A stretch of 64,000 bases of DNA, from assembly GCF_016863135.1 (NCBI RefSeq), contig NZ_BOOH01000009.1, forward strand, positions 1 through 64,000. The letters are read 5' to 3'. The number at the start of each line of letters is the position of its first letter. The first letter of the stretch is position 1. The DNA is from Planobispora longispora (GTDB taxonomy: Bacteria > Actinomycetota > Actinomycetes > Streptosporangiales > Streptosporangiaceae). Shown piece by piece: positions 10,475 through 17,573 of the stretch. Both the position numbers and the translations under genes were made by a program. Under the pieces are notes generated by a model, which was not told the origin of the DNA, did not search any database, and saw only the letters and a list, made by a program, of their open reading frames with translations.

Positions 10475-12168
10475 GCCCGGACGGATCGTCCCCCGTGAGC
10501 CCCGCCGGCCCCCCGCCGGCCGCCGGCGGGTCCGTGACGGGTGCTCCAGCGCCGGCCGCCGGCGGACCCGTGACGGGTGCTCCCGGGACGGGCGCCGCGC
10601 GGGTGGGCCCCGCGATCTTCGTCCGGCTCAAGCTCCGGCTGATCGCCGGGAACCTGCGCGGCGACACCACGCGCCTGCTCGGCTTCATCTTCACCATGCT
10701 CGCCGCGATCGTCGTCGCCTCCTTCGGCTTCCTGGCGATGGCGGCGCTGCGCCTGGCCCCCGCCGACGTCGCGGCGGACGTCGCGATCGTGACGTTCACC
10801 GCGGTCCTGGTCGGCTGGGCGATCGTGCCGCTGCTGGCCTTCGGCCTGGACGACACCCTCGACCCGTCCCGGCTCGCGCTGCTCCCGCTGCGGACCGGGC
10901 AGCTCGCGGCCGGCATGTTCGCCTCCTCCGTCACCGGCGTCTGGCCCCTCGCCACCCTGATCGCCGTCACCGGCGCGATCGTGGGCCTGGCCGACGGCGT
11001 CGGCGGCGTCCTCCTCGGCGTCGTCGCCGTGCTGCTCCAGTTCGCCCTGTGCATCGTCACCTCCCGCCTGATCACCACCTCCCTCTCCGGCGTGCTGCGC
11101 ACCCGCCGCGGCCGGGACGTGCTGGCGATCTCGGCGATCCTCGTCGTCGTGGCCGCCCAGCTCCCCAACCTCCTGCTCAACCGGGGGATCGGCGGCGACC
11201 CGCTGGCGGTGCTGCACGGCCTGGCCTCGGCGTTGCGCTGGACCCCGCCGGGCATGGCCGCGCACGCCATCACCGACGGCGGCGTCCTGGCCCTGGCCGA
11301 GCTGGCCGCCCTGGCCCTCCTGGTGGTCGTGCTCGGCCGGCTCTGGATCGCGGCGCTGAGCCGGGCGCTGGTGACCACGGACGCCTCCACCGAGGGCGCC
11401 TCGGTCCGCAACTCCCGGGGCCTGCTGGCCCGCGTCCTGCCCGACGGGCAGCTGGCCGCGGTCGCCACCAAGGAGCTCAAGTACGCCCGCCGGGACCCCC
11501 GCGGCCGGGTCGGCTGGTTCGCCGCCATCGCGGTCACCGGCATCATGGCCTTCTCCCTGAACGGGCAGGAGGGAGGGACGCCCGGCCCCGCGCTCGCCAT
11601 CGGCCCCGCCTGCATCGGCGCCCTGATGATCAGCCTGCAGTCGTGCAACTCCTTCGGCATCGACGGCCGCTCGTTGTGGATGAACTCCATGGCGTACGGC
11701 ACCGCCCGCGACTGGCGGACCGACCTCGCCGGGCGGCACCTGGCCGTGGCGACGATCGCGGTCCCGGCGCTCACCGTGCTGTCGGTGATCGCGGGACTGC
11801 TCGCCGGGAACGTCGGCTGGGCGTTCCCCGCCATGATCTCCTCCTGGGGCGTGCTCGGCGTCGGGCTGGGCGTGGGCGCGGTGACGAGCGTGCTGCTGCC
11901 GTACACCGTCCCGGAGCGGCTCAACGCCTTCACAGGCGCGGCGCCGGGGCAGGGGGGCATCGCCTTCGCGGCGTCGTTCGGCGCGATGATCGGCACCGCT
12001 CTGCTGACGCTGCCCGTCGTGCTGCCCGAGCTGCTCGGCTTCGGCTGGGCCGGCGTGCTCGCCCTGCCGTACGGGATCCTGATCTCCTGGGGCGGTCGCA
12101 GGCTCGCCGGGAACCTCGGATTCACCCGGTATCCGGAGATCCTCGGGGCCATCTCCCGGCCCGCCTGA
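10450..12168 (+). CDS. ABC transporter permease
   Basis: A 572-aa integral membrane protein with a Pro/Gly-rich cytosolic N-terminus (repeated VTGAP units at residues 25-50) and about twelve hydrophobic segments. GTG 10450 follows a strong GGAGGAGGGG site; ATG 10471, which overlaps the ATPase stop as ATGA, is a plausible alternative and would shorten the protein by 7 residues. It is the membrane partner of the ATPase just upstream. The layout resembles large ABC-2-type permeases of actinobacteria, which export unknown compounds. Confidence 0.82.
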   Translation: MAGSDLGMSPDGSSPVSPAGPPPAAGGSVTGAPAPAAGGPVTGAPGTGAARVGPAIFVRLKLRLIAGNLRGDTTRLLGFIFTMLAAIVVASFGFLAMAALRLAPADVAADVAIVTFTAVLVGWAIVPLLAFGLDDTLDPSRLALLPLRTGQLAAGMFASSVTGVWPLATLIAVTGAIVGLADGVGGVLLGVVAVLLQFALCIVTSRLITTSLSGVLRTRRGRDVLAISAILVVVAAQLPNLLLNRGIGGDPLAVLHGLASALRWTPPGMAAHAITDGGVLALAELAALALLVVVLGRLWIAALSRALVTTDASTEGASVRNSRGLLARVLPDGQLAAVATKELKYARRDPRGRVGWFAAIAVTGIMAFSLNGQEGGTPGPALAIGPACIGALMISLQSCNSFGIDGRSLWMNSMAYGTARDWRTDLAGRHLAVATIAVPALTVLSVIAGLLAGNVGWAFPAMISSWGVLGVGLGVGAVTSVLLPYTVPERLNAFTGAAPGQGGIAFAASFGAMIGTALLTLPVVLPELLGFGWAGVLALPYGILISWGGRRLAGNLGFTRYPEILGAISRPA

Positions 12169-12178
12169 GCCCCTCACC

Positions 12179-12194
12179 ATTGGTCTAGTCCAAT
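12179..12194. promoter_or_regulatory. dre-like GntR (DasR-type) operator upstream of ppc
   Basis: ATTGGTCTAGTCCAAT, with perfect 5-bp outer arms, lies 50 nt before the ppc start. It closely matches the DasR-responsive element (ACTGGTCTAGACCA and variants) that links N-acetylglucosamine to metabolism in streptomycetes. The flanks add CTCACC on the left and GGTGAG on the right, extending the dyad with one bulged base. It also lies just after the ABC permease stop, so a terminator role is the alternative, but it has no T-run. No dasR gene is in the window. Confidence 0.6.
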
Positions 12195-12244
12195 AGGTGA
12201 GACCGGTCGGCGTCGGCGAAATCGCTCTCGATACCCTGGCAGGC

Positions 12245-14887
12245 ATGTCCGCCAGCGCGCCCCATCAGGCAGAACGTTCTTCCGCTGTCACCGAGATGCC
12301 CGACGAGCTCCGCGCGGACGTGCGGCTGCTCGGCGGGCTCCTGGGCCAGGTCATCGCCGAACACGGCGGAGACGACCTGCTCGCCGACGTCGAACGCCTC
12401 CGCAAGGCCGTCATCGCGGCCCGTCGACGGGAGATCTCCGTCGATGAGATCTCCGCGATGGTCGCCGAGTGGCCGATCAGCCGGGCCGTCAAAATCGCCC
12501 GGGCCTTCACCTGCTACTTCCACCTGGCGAACCTGGCCGAGGAACACTTCCGCATCCGCATGCTCCGGGTCCGCGACACCGGCGGGGAGCCGCTCCCCGA
12601 GTCGCTGGGCCACGTCGTGCGGGAGCTCGGCGACGAGCGCGTCGCCGAGCTCGTCGAGGGGCTGCGGCTGCACCCGGTGCTGACCGCGCACCCCACCGAG
12701 GCGCGCCGGCGCGCCGTGGTCACCGCGATCCAGCGGATCAGCGGTCACCTCGCCGCCTACAACGACCCCGGGCGCGGCGTCTCCGAGCGCGCCGAGACCC
12801 GGCGGCGGCTGCTGGAGGAGATCGACCTGCTCTGGCGGACGGCCCAGCTCCGGCACACCAAGCTCGACCCGCTGGACGAGGTCCGGACCGCGATGGCGGC
12901 CTTCGACGAGACGCTGTTCCGGATGGTCCCGCAGGTCTACCGCGCGATGGACGCCGCGCTCGGCGACGACAGCGGCACGCGCGAGCCGCTGGCCCGCCCC
13001 TACATCCGCTACGGCAGCTGGATCGGCGGCGACCGGGACGGCAACCCCAACGTCACCGCCAAGGTGACCAGGGACGCCCTGCTCATCCAGTCCGAGCACG
13101 TGCTGATCGCCCTGGAGAACGCCACCCTGCGGATCGGCCGCAGCCTCACCGTCACCGCCGAGTACACCCCGGCCTCGCCCGAGCTGCGCGCCGCGCTGGC
13201 CGCCGCCGAGAACGACCACCCCGAGCTGGTCTCGGAGATGGCCACCCGCTCCCCGCGGGAGCCGCACCGGCAGTGGCTGCTGTACGTCGCGACCCGGATC
13301 GCCGCCACCCGGCAGCGCGGCCTCGACCTGGCCTACCGCTCGCCGGAGGAGTTCCTGGCCGACCTGCGCCTGGCCCAGGCGTCCCTGGCCGCGGCCGGGG
13401 CGAAGCGGCAGGCGTACGGCGAGCTGCAGCACCTGATCTGGCAGGCCGAGACGTTCGGCTTCCACCTGGCGGAGCTGGAGGTGCGCCAGCACTCGCAGGT
13501 CCACGCCGCCGCGCTGGCCGAGATCGCCGAGGGCGAGACCTCCGAGCGCACGGACGAGGTCCTGGCCACCATCCGGACGATCGGCTGGATCCAGGAGCGG
13601 TTCGGCGTGGCCGCCTGCTCCCGCTACGTCGTCTCCTTCACCCGCTCGGCCGACGACATCGCCGCGGTCTACGAGCTGGCCCGGCACGCCCTCGGCGAGC
13701 GCGCGCCCGCGCTCGACGTGGTCCCGCTGTTCGAGTCCGGGGCCGACCTGGCCGCCGCGCCCGCCGTGCTCTCCGGGATGCTGGAGATCCCCGGCATCCA
13801 GGCCCGCCTCGCCGTCAACGGCCGCCGCCTGGAGGTCATGCTCGGATACTCCGACTCGGCCAAGGAGCTCGGCCCGGCCGCCGCCACCCTGAAGCTGTAC
13901 GAGGCGCAGGAGGCGCTGGCGGCCTGGGCCGCCGAGCACGATGTGACGCTGACCCTCTTCCACGGCCGGGGCGGCGCCCTGGGCCGCGGCGGCGGGCCGG
14001 CCAACCGCGCCGTGCTCGCCCAGGCCCCCGGCTCGGTCGGCGGCCGGTTCAAGGTCACCGAGCAGGGCGAGGTCATCTTCGCCCGGTACGGCCACGAGGC
14101 CATCGGCCGCCGCCATCTGGAGCAGGTCACCTCCGCGGTGCTGCTCGCCTCCACCCCGGCCGTCGAGGCCCGCACCGCCGAGGCCGCCGCGCGCTTCCGC
14201 GCGGTGGCCGGGCGGGTCGCCTCCGCCTCGGAGAAGGCCTACCGCTCGCTGACCGAGGCGCCCGGCTTCCCCGAGTGGTTCTCGCTGGTCAGCCCGCTGG
14301 AGGAGATCGGCTCGCTCCGGCTGGGCTCCCGCCCGGCCCGCCGCGGCCTGGGCGCGCCGCGCTCCCTGGACGACCTGCGGGCCATCCCGTGGGTGTTCGC
14401 CTGGGCGCAGACCCGGGTCAACCTGCCCGGCTGGTACGGCCTGGGCAGCGGCCTGGAGGCCGTCGTCTCCGAGAGCGGGGGGATGGAGGAGCTGCGCGCC
14501 GCCTACCGCGAGTGGCCGCTGTTCGCCTCCCTGCTGGACAACGTGGAGATGTCCCTGGCCAAGACCGACCGCGAGATCGCCTCCCGCTATCTCGCGCTCG
14601 GCGGCCGGGACGACTTCATGGAGCAGGTCCTGGCCGAGTACGACCTGACCCGCCGCCTGGTCCTGGAGATCACCGGCCACACCCGGCTGCTGGAGAACCG
14701 CCGCGTGCTGTCCCGCGCGGTCCAGCTCCGCGACCCGTACGTGGACGCGCTCTCCCACCTGCAGCTGCGGGCCCTGTCCCGGCTCCGCGCCGAGGAGGAC
14801 CTGCCGGAGGACGAGCGCGACCGCCTGTCCACGCTGCTGCTGCTGTCGGTCAACGGCGTCGCGGCGGGCCTGCAGAACACCGGCTGA
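12245..14887 (+). CDS. ppc: phosphoenolpyruvate carboxylase
   Basis: An 880-aa enzyme converting PEP and bicarbonate to oxaloacetate, an anaplerotic step. The catalytic signatures are intact: TAHPTEARRR with the catalytic His, GGDRDGNPNVT, GYSDSAKELG, the mobile loop FHGRGGALGRGGGP, and the invariant C-terminal NTG. ATG 12245 was chosen for family length; a GTG at 12197 directly abuts the palindrome and is unlikely. The last 100 nt of the gene are repeated downstream at 15678, see the repeat entries. The dre-like site suggests control by amino-sugar availability. Confidence 0.95.
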   Translation: MSASAPHQAERSSAVTEMPDELRADVRLLGGLLGQVIAEHGGDDLLADVERLRKAVIAARRREISVDEISAMVAEWPISRAVKIARAFTCYFHLANLAEEHFRIRMLRVRDTGGEPLPESLGHVVRELGDERVAELVEGLRLHPVLTAHPTEARRRAVVTAIQRISGHLAAYNDPGRGVSERAETRRRLLEEIDLLWRTAQLRHTKLDPLDEVRTAMAAFDETLFRMVPQVYRAMDAALGDDSGTREPLARPYIRYGSWIGGDRDGNPNVTAKVTRDALLIQSEHVLIALENATLRIGRSLTVTAEYTPASPELRAALAAAENDHPELVSEMATRSPREPHRQWLLYVATRIAATRQRGLDLAYRSPEEFLADLRLAQASLAAAGAKRQAYGELQHLIWQAETFGFHLAELEVRQHSQVHAAALAEIAEGETSERTDEVLATIRTIGWIQERFGVAACSRYVVSFTRSADDIAAVYELARHALGERAPALDVVPLFESGADLAAAPAVLSGMLEIPGIQARLAVNGRRLEVMLGYSDSAKELGPAAATLKLYEAQEALAAWAAEHDVTLTLFHGRGGALGRGGGPANRAVLAQAPGSVGGRFKVTEQGEVIFARYGHEAIGRRHLEQVTSAVLLASTPAVEARTAEAAARFRAVAGRVASASEKAYRSLTEAPGFPEWFSLVSPLEEIGSLRLGSRPARRGLGAPRSLDDLRAIPWVFAWAQTRVNLPGWYGLGSGLEAVVSESGGMEELRAAYREWPLFASLLDNVEMSLAKTDREIASRYLALGGRDDFMEQVLAEYDLTRRLVLEITGHTRLLENRRVLSRAVQLRDPYVDALSHLQLRALSRLRAEEDLPEDERDRLSTLLLLSVNGVAAGLQNTG

Positions 14888-14897
14888 CCGCCCCCGC
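14788..14897. repeat. left copy of duplicated ppc 3' end
   Basis: These 110 bp cover the last 100 nt of ppc including its stop codon plus 10 nt downstream. They recur at 15678-15784 with a single difference: one CTG fewer in a CTG run (four here, three there). The copies are direct repeats bracketing a 780-bp segment that holds the MazF-type toxin-antitoxin pair. This copy completes a functional ppc. Confidence 0.95.
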
Positions 14898-15010
14898 ACG
14901 GCCGTACGGCGTTCGGGGAACGGCCTGTTTCCGTGGCCGGCGGAATCCGGTGATTTCCCGAACATCCGCGAAAAGTGCCGTGCCGTCGGGACCTCTAGCC
15001 GACCTTCCAC

Positions 15011-15045
15011 CACTGTCGCTGACAGTGATTGTATGATTACGTAAT
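15011..15045. promoter_or_regulatory. putative operator/promoter of the first toxin-antitoxin pair
   Basis: A perfect dyad CACTGTC-GCT-GACAGTG at 15011-15027 is followed by the palindrome ATTACGTAAT at 15036-15045, in an AT-richer patch 43-77 nt before the antitoxin ATG. Ribbon-helix-helix antitoxins usually repress their own promoter through such dyads. No clear -35/-10 pair can be assigned. Confidence 0.5.
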
Positions 15046-15087
15046 TCGCGCGAAGGTCTGCGAGATCGGACGCTTTACAGTGAGAAT

Positions 15088-15318
15088 ATGGGGATGCTTA
15101 CTGTTGAGATCGACGCGAGTACGGAGAGGATTCTCGCCGAGCTGACTTCTGGCGGTAGGTCTCCGGATGACGTGGTCCGTGAGGCGATCCGTATCGCAGG
15201 ACGGCTCCGCTGGATGGAGCAGGCCCGCGCCGACGCGGAGAGGCTGGCCGCAGACCCGGACGACCTCGCGGAGATCCGGGCGATACAGCGGGAGTTCGGC
15301 GATGCCGATGCGTGGTGA
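15088..15318 (+). CDS. ribbon-helix-helix-like antitoxin
   Basis: A 76-aa acidic protein whose N-terminus (LTVEIDASTERILAELTSGG) reads as a ribbon-helix-helix start, followed by helices and an acidic tail expected to wrap the toxin. It precedes and overlaps the MazF-like gene by 17 nt, the normal antitoxin-first order. A second in-frame ATG at 15094 is possible. Base composition is clearly less GC-rich than in ppc, consistent with horizontal gain. It lies inside the segment bracketed by the ppc 3' duplication. Confidence 0.78.
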   Translation: MGMLTVEIDASTERILAELTSGGRSPDDVVREAIRIAGRLRWMEQARADAERLAADPDDLAEIRAIQREFGDADAW

Positions 15319-15631
15319 CGTCTATCGTGTACGCGCTCCTCGCGATGTGGTCGGTCATGAACAGCGCGGCGATCGGTACGCCGTCGTCCTGCAGTCGGAT
15401 GCCTTCGCCGTTCTCTCCACTTTGGTCGTCGCTCCGACCTCGACCAGTGCCGCTCCCGCGGTCTTCCGCCCCGAGATCGAACTGAACGGCAAGACGACCC
15501 GTGTTCTCGTCGATCAGATGAGGGCTGTGGATATCTCCCGCCTCGGGGACTTCGCGGGTCGTCTCGATCTGAGTGAGGTCCAGGAGATCGGCAGGACGCT
15601 CCACGGGTTCCTCGGCCTGCGCTGCCGATAG
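15302..15631 (+). CDS. MazF/PemK-family endoribonuclease toxin
   Basis: A 109-aa protein with the PemK/MazF pattern: N-terminal MRGDVYRV, then QRGDRYAVVLQSDAF, LSTLVVAPTSTSA, and a C-terminal helix with VDQMRAVDISRL. These toxins cut mRNA at short sites when the antitoxin is lost. ATG 15302 has GGGAG 7 nt upstream; ATG 15308 would give the more usual MRGD start. It overlaps the antitoxin gene. The target sequence is not predictable from the sequence. Confidence 0.85.
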   Translation: MPMRGDVYRVRAPRDVVGHEQRGDRYAVVLQSDAFAVLSTLVVAPTSTSAAPAVFRPEIELNGKTTRVLVDQMRAVDISRLGDFAGRLDLSEVQEIGRTLHGFLGLRCR

Positions 15632-15677
15632 CATCGGCGGTCGGCTGATCCTGTCCGAGGAACGTGGCCAGGTCGCC

Positions 15678-15784
15678 CGCCGAGGAGGACCTGCCGGAGG
15701 ACGAGCGCGACCGCCTGTCCACGCTGCTGCTGTCGGTCAACGGCGTCGCGGCGGGCCTGCAGAACACCGGCTGACCGCCCCCGC
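15678..15784. pseudogene. right copy: detached ppc 3' fragment
   Basis: A 107-bp near-identical copy of the ppc terminus, missing one CTG codon and with no start or upstream coding sequence. It still ends with the ppc stop and the following CCGCCCCCGC. This is probably the ancestral ppc end (or a duplicate of it) displaced when the 780-bp toxin-antitoxin segment arrived. A rho-independent-like stem-loop follows at once, as expected of the original gene end. Confidence 0.85.
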
Positions 15785-15788
15785 GCCA

Positions 15789-15831
15789 CCGTACGGCCCG
15801 CGCCCCGGATCACGGGACGCGGGCTGTACGG
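15789..15831 (+). terminator. stem-loop after the ppc remnant
   Basis: Arms CCGTACGGCCCGCG and CGCGGGCTGTACGG pair at 13 of 14 positions with a 15-nt loop. No T-run follows. It lies after the toxin gene and the ppc remnant and faces the converging APH gene. Confidence 0.45.
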
Positions 15832-15867
15832 CGTTCAGCGTCCGGGGCACGGCCGGAGGCGGGCGTC

Positions 15868-16677
15868 TCAGGCCATGTCCCACAGCAGGCGGTAGTAGGC
15901 GATGCGCTCGGGATCGGGGTCGATGCCGTAGGCGTCGTAGACCACGCCGTCGTAGCCGGGACCGTAGTTCCACTCTGTGCTCCACGCCGCGACCGCCAGG
16001 TCGGCCCACCGGTCGGCCACACCGAGCGAGCCGAGGTCGACGTGCGCGGCGAAACGGCCGTCATCGTGCAGCAGGGTGTTGGGAACGCAGGTGTCGCCGT
16101 GGCAGACGACCAGGCGGTCGATCGCGGGAGGCTCGCCGAGACGTCCCCGGGCCTCGGCGAGGTCCAGGTGCCGGTGTTCGGGGAACCAGTCGGCCGGCCC
16201 CTCCCCGGCGGCGATGCGTTCGTCGGCGCGGGCGAGCCGTCGCTCGACGCTCCAGTCGAAGGGACACCGGTCGACGGGCAGGGCGTCGTGCAGCAGCCGC
16301 AGCCCGCGCCCGATCCCGGCCGCCGCGGTGGCCGGGTCGGCACTCCAACGGGGGTCCACCGCCGAGCGCCCGGGAACCGCCTCGGTGACCAGCCAAGTGC
16401 CCTCGGCGTCCGAACCGCGCTCCAGGACGCGGGGTACGGGCACCCACCGCCGCGCCCAGGCCAACCGCGCGGCCTCACCGGCCAGATCGATCTCGGGGGT
16501 GCCCGCGGCGACCCATTTGGCGTATCTGACGCCACCCGTCCCGTGGAGCCGGAAGGTCAGGCCGCCCAGCTCGTTGCACCAGACCGGGGTGACGGCGTCG
16601 TCACCGGCGAGTGCGGCGATGACCTCCGGGACGGCCACCGGACCGCTGGGGATCTCAGGGGCGAGAGGGCGGCTCAT
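15868..16677 (-). CDS. APH-family aminoglycoside phosphotransferase-like kinase
   Basis: A 269-aa protein of the APH(3')-like fold. The Brenner motif CHGDTCVPN (192-200) supplies catalytic D195 and metal ligand N200; the DFG equivalent HVDLGSLG carries D214; AKW at 53-55 is the ATP-lysine strand. The C-terminus (WSTEWNYGPGY) is like APH(3') enzymes. ATG 16677 has GGGAGG upstream. It could phosphorylate an aminoglycoside or an unrelated small molecule; many such chromosomal genes give no resistance. It stands alone between two toxin-antitoxin loci, a neighbourhood of acquired genes. Confidence 0.85.
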   Translation of the reverse strand: MSRPLAPEIPSGPVAVPEVIAALAGDDAVTPVWCNELGGLTFRLHGTGGVRYAKWVAAGTPEIDLAGEAARLAWARRWVPVPRVLERGSDAEGTWLVTEAVPGRSAVDPRWSADPATAAAGIGRGLRLLHDALPVDRCPFDWSVERRLARADERIAAGEGPADWFPEHRHLDLAEARGRLGEPPAIDRLVVCHGDTCVPNTLLHDDGRFAAHVDLGSLGVADRWADLAVAAWSTEWNYGPGYDGVVYDAYGIDPDPERIAYYRLLWDMA

Positions 16678-16814
16678 GAGAGCGATCCTCCCGGCGGCGG
16701 GCCACCGTCGGCAAACCGATAACGGGCTCGGTACGGCGGGCCGCCCGCTCCGGCTGATCTCACGGCCACGCCGTACGGTCCCCTCGTCGAGGCCGTACGG
16801 CATAGCCCGCACCG

Positions 16815-17189
16815 TCACGCTCGGAGCAGCATGACGTCGTCGTATTTCTGGATCTCCCCGTCTCGGGTGACCAGCGTCAATCCTTCGCAGCGTGCCTGCG
16901 CGATGAGCATGCGGTCGAAGGGGTCGCGGTGGAGGGGCGGCAGCCGGGCCGCGGTGAGGGCGTGCGCGGGTGTCATCGGAAGCTCCCGCAGCTCGGAGTC
17001 GAGGATCCGCTCCGGCAAGTCCGCCGGTGCGAGCTTGCCGAGAGCTTGTTTGATGCCCACCTCCCAGATGGTGGCCGCGCTCACGAAGACGTCGATCTCC
17101 GTGTCGATCAGGTCTTTGATCTCGTCGGACAGCGTCTCGTCGTCCGAGAGCCACCAGAGGATCACGTGGGTGTCAAGGAGCAGCCGCAT
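16815..17189 (-). CDS. VapC-type PIN-domain toxin
   Basis: A 124-aa PIN ribonuclease. The acidic site residues are visible: D6 in LLLDTHV, the Glu in TIWEVGIK, the Asp of DPFDRMLIAQA, and the Asp of LVTRDGEIQ. The C-terminus matches family ends (KYDDVMLLRA). The gene follows its antitoxin with a 2-nt gap. Such toxins cleave tRNA or rRNA; the target here is unknown. Confidence 0.9.
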   Translation of the reverse strand: MRLLLDTHVILWWLSDDETLSDEIKDLIDTEIDVFVSAATIWEVGIKQALGKLAPADLPERILDSELRELPMTPAHALTAARLPPLHRDPFDRMLIAQARCEGLTLVTRDGEIQKYDDVMLLRA

Positions 17190-17191
17190 GG

Positions 17192-17443
17192 TCAGAGCCC
17201 GAAATCCTCGGCGATGCTCTCGTTGGTCTGGCGGGTGTCCCAGTCCTCGGCCATGGCGAGCGTGCCGCGGAGAGATCCCCGGCCACGACGACGGGTGGAC
17301 GTCCTGAGTGGTACGACTTTCGCGATGGGCTTGCCCGCACGGGAGATGACCACCTCCTCGCCGTGCTCCACCCGCTCCAATATCTTGGAGAGCTGGGTTT
17401 TGGCCTCGTGGATGTTGAACTGCTCCGCTGCTCCGGCAGACAT
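17192..17443 (-). CDS. Phd/YefM-family antitoxin
   Basis: An 83-aa protein. FNIHEAKTQLSKILERVEHGEEVVISRAGKPIAKVVPL is compressed here to its recognisable parts: the N-terminal FNIHEAKTQLSK and the VVISRAGKPIAKVVP strand of the Phd DNA-binding fold. The acidic C-terminus (SIAEDFGL) should block the VapC site. The ATG at 17443 has an excellent GGAGGAGGAG site. The dyad at 17469-17485 lies where autorepression would act. Confidence 0.9.
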   Translation of the reverse strand: MSAGAAEQFNIHEAKTQLSKILERVEHGEEVVISRAGKPIAKVVPLRTSTRRRGRGSLRGTLAMAEDWDTRQTNESIAEDFGL

Positions 17444-17468
17444 GTTCTCCTCCTCCTGATCTGGCCTA

Positions 17469-17485
17469 GCTAGACTTAGTCTAGC
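17469..17485. promoter_or_regulatory. operator dyad of the vapBC-like operon
   Basis: A perfect inverted repeat GCTAGAC-TTA-GTCTAGC centred 34 nt upstream of the antitoxin ATG. Read on the minus strand it includes TAGACT, a good -10. An operator overlapping the -10 fits autorepression by the antitoxin-toxin complex. Confidence 0.65.
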
Positions 17486-17513
17486 CGTTTCTCCTTCGCC
17501 GGGTACGTAGAAC

Positions 17514-17563
17514 AGCCGTACGGCCCGCGCCTCGGACGGGGGCGCGGGCCGCACGGCTGTTTT
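17514..17563. terminator. bidirectional stem-loop between MFS gene and toxin-antitoxin operon
   Basis: Two 18-nt arms (17514-17531 and 17541-17558) pair at 17 of 18 positions with a 9-nt loop. GTTTT follows on the plus strand. It lies directly after the MFS gene stop (minus strand) and should end that transcript. Confidence 0.65.
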
Positions 17564-17573
17564 CTGATCTGGA

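Noticed and set aside
12185-15013. A 942-codon minus-strand frame opposite ppc
   Set aside because: The plus strand encodes a complete PEP carboxylase with all catalytic motifs; the antisense product has no family features.
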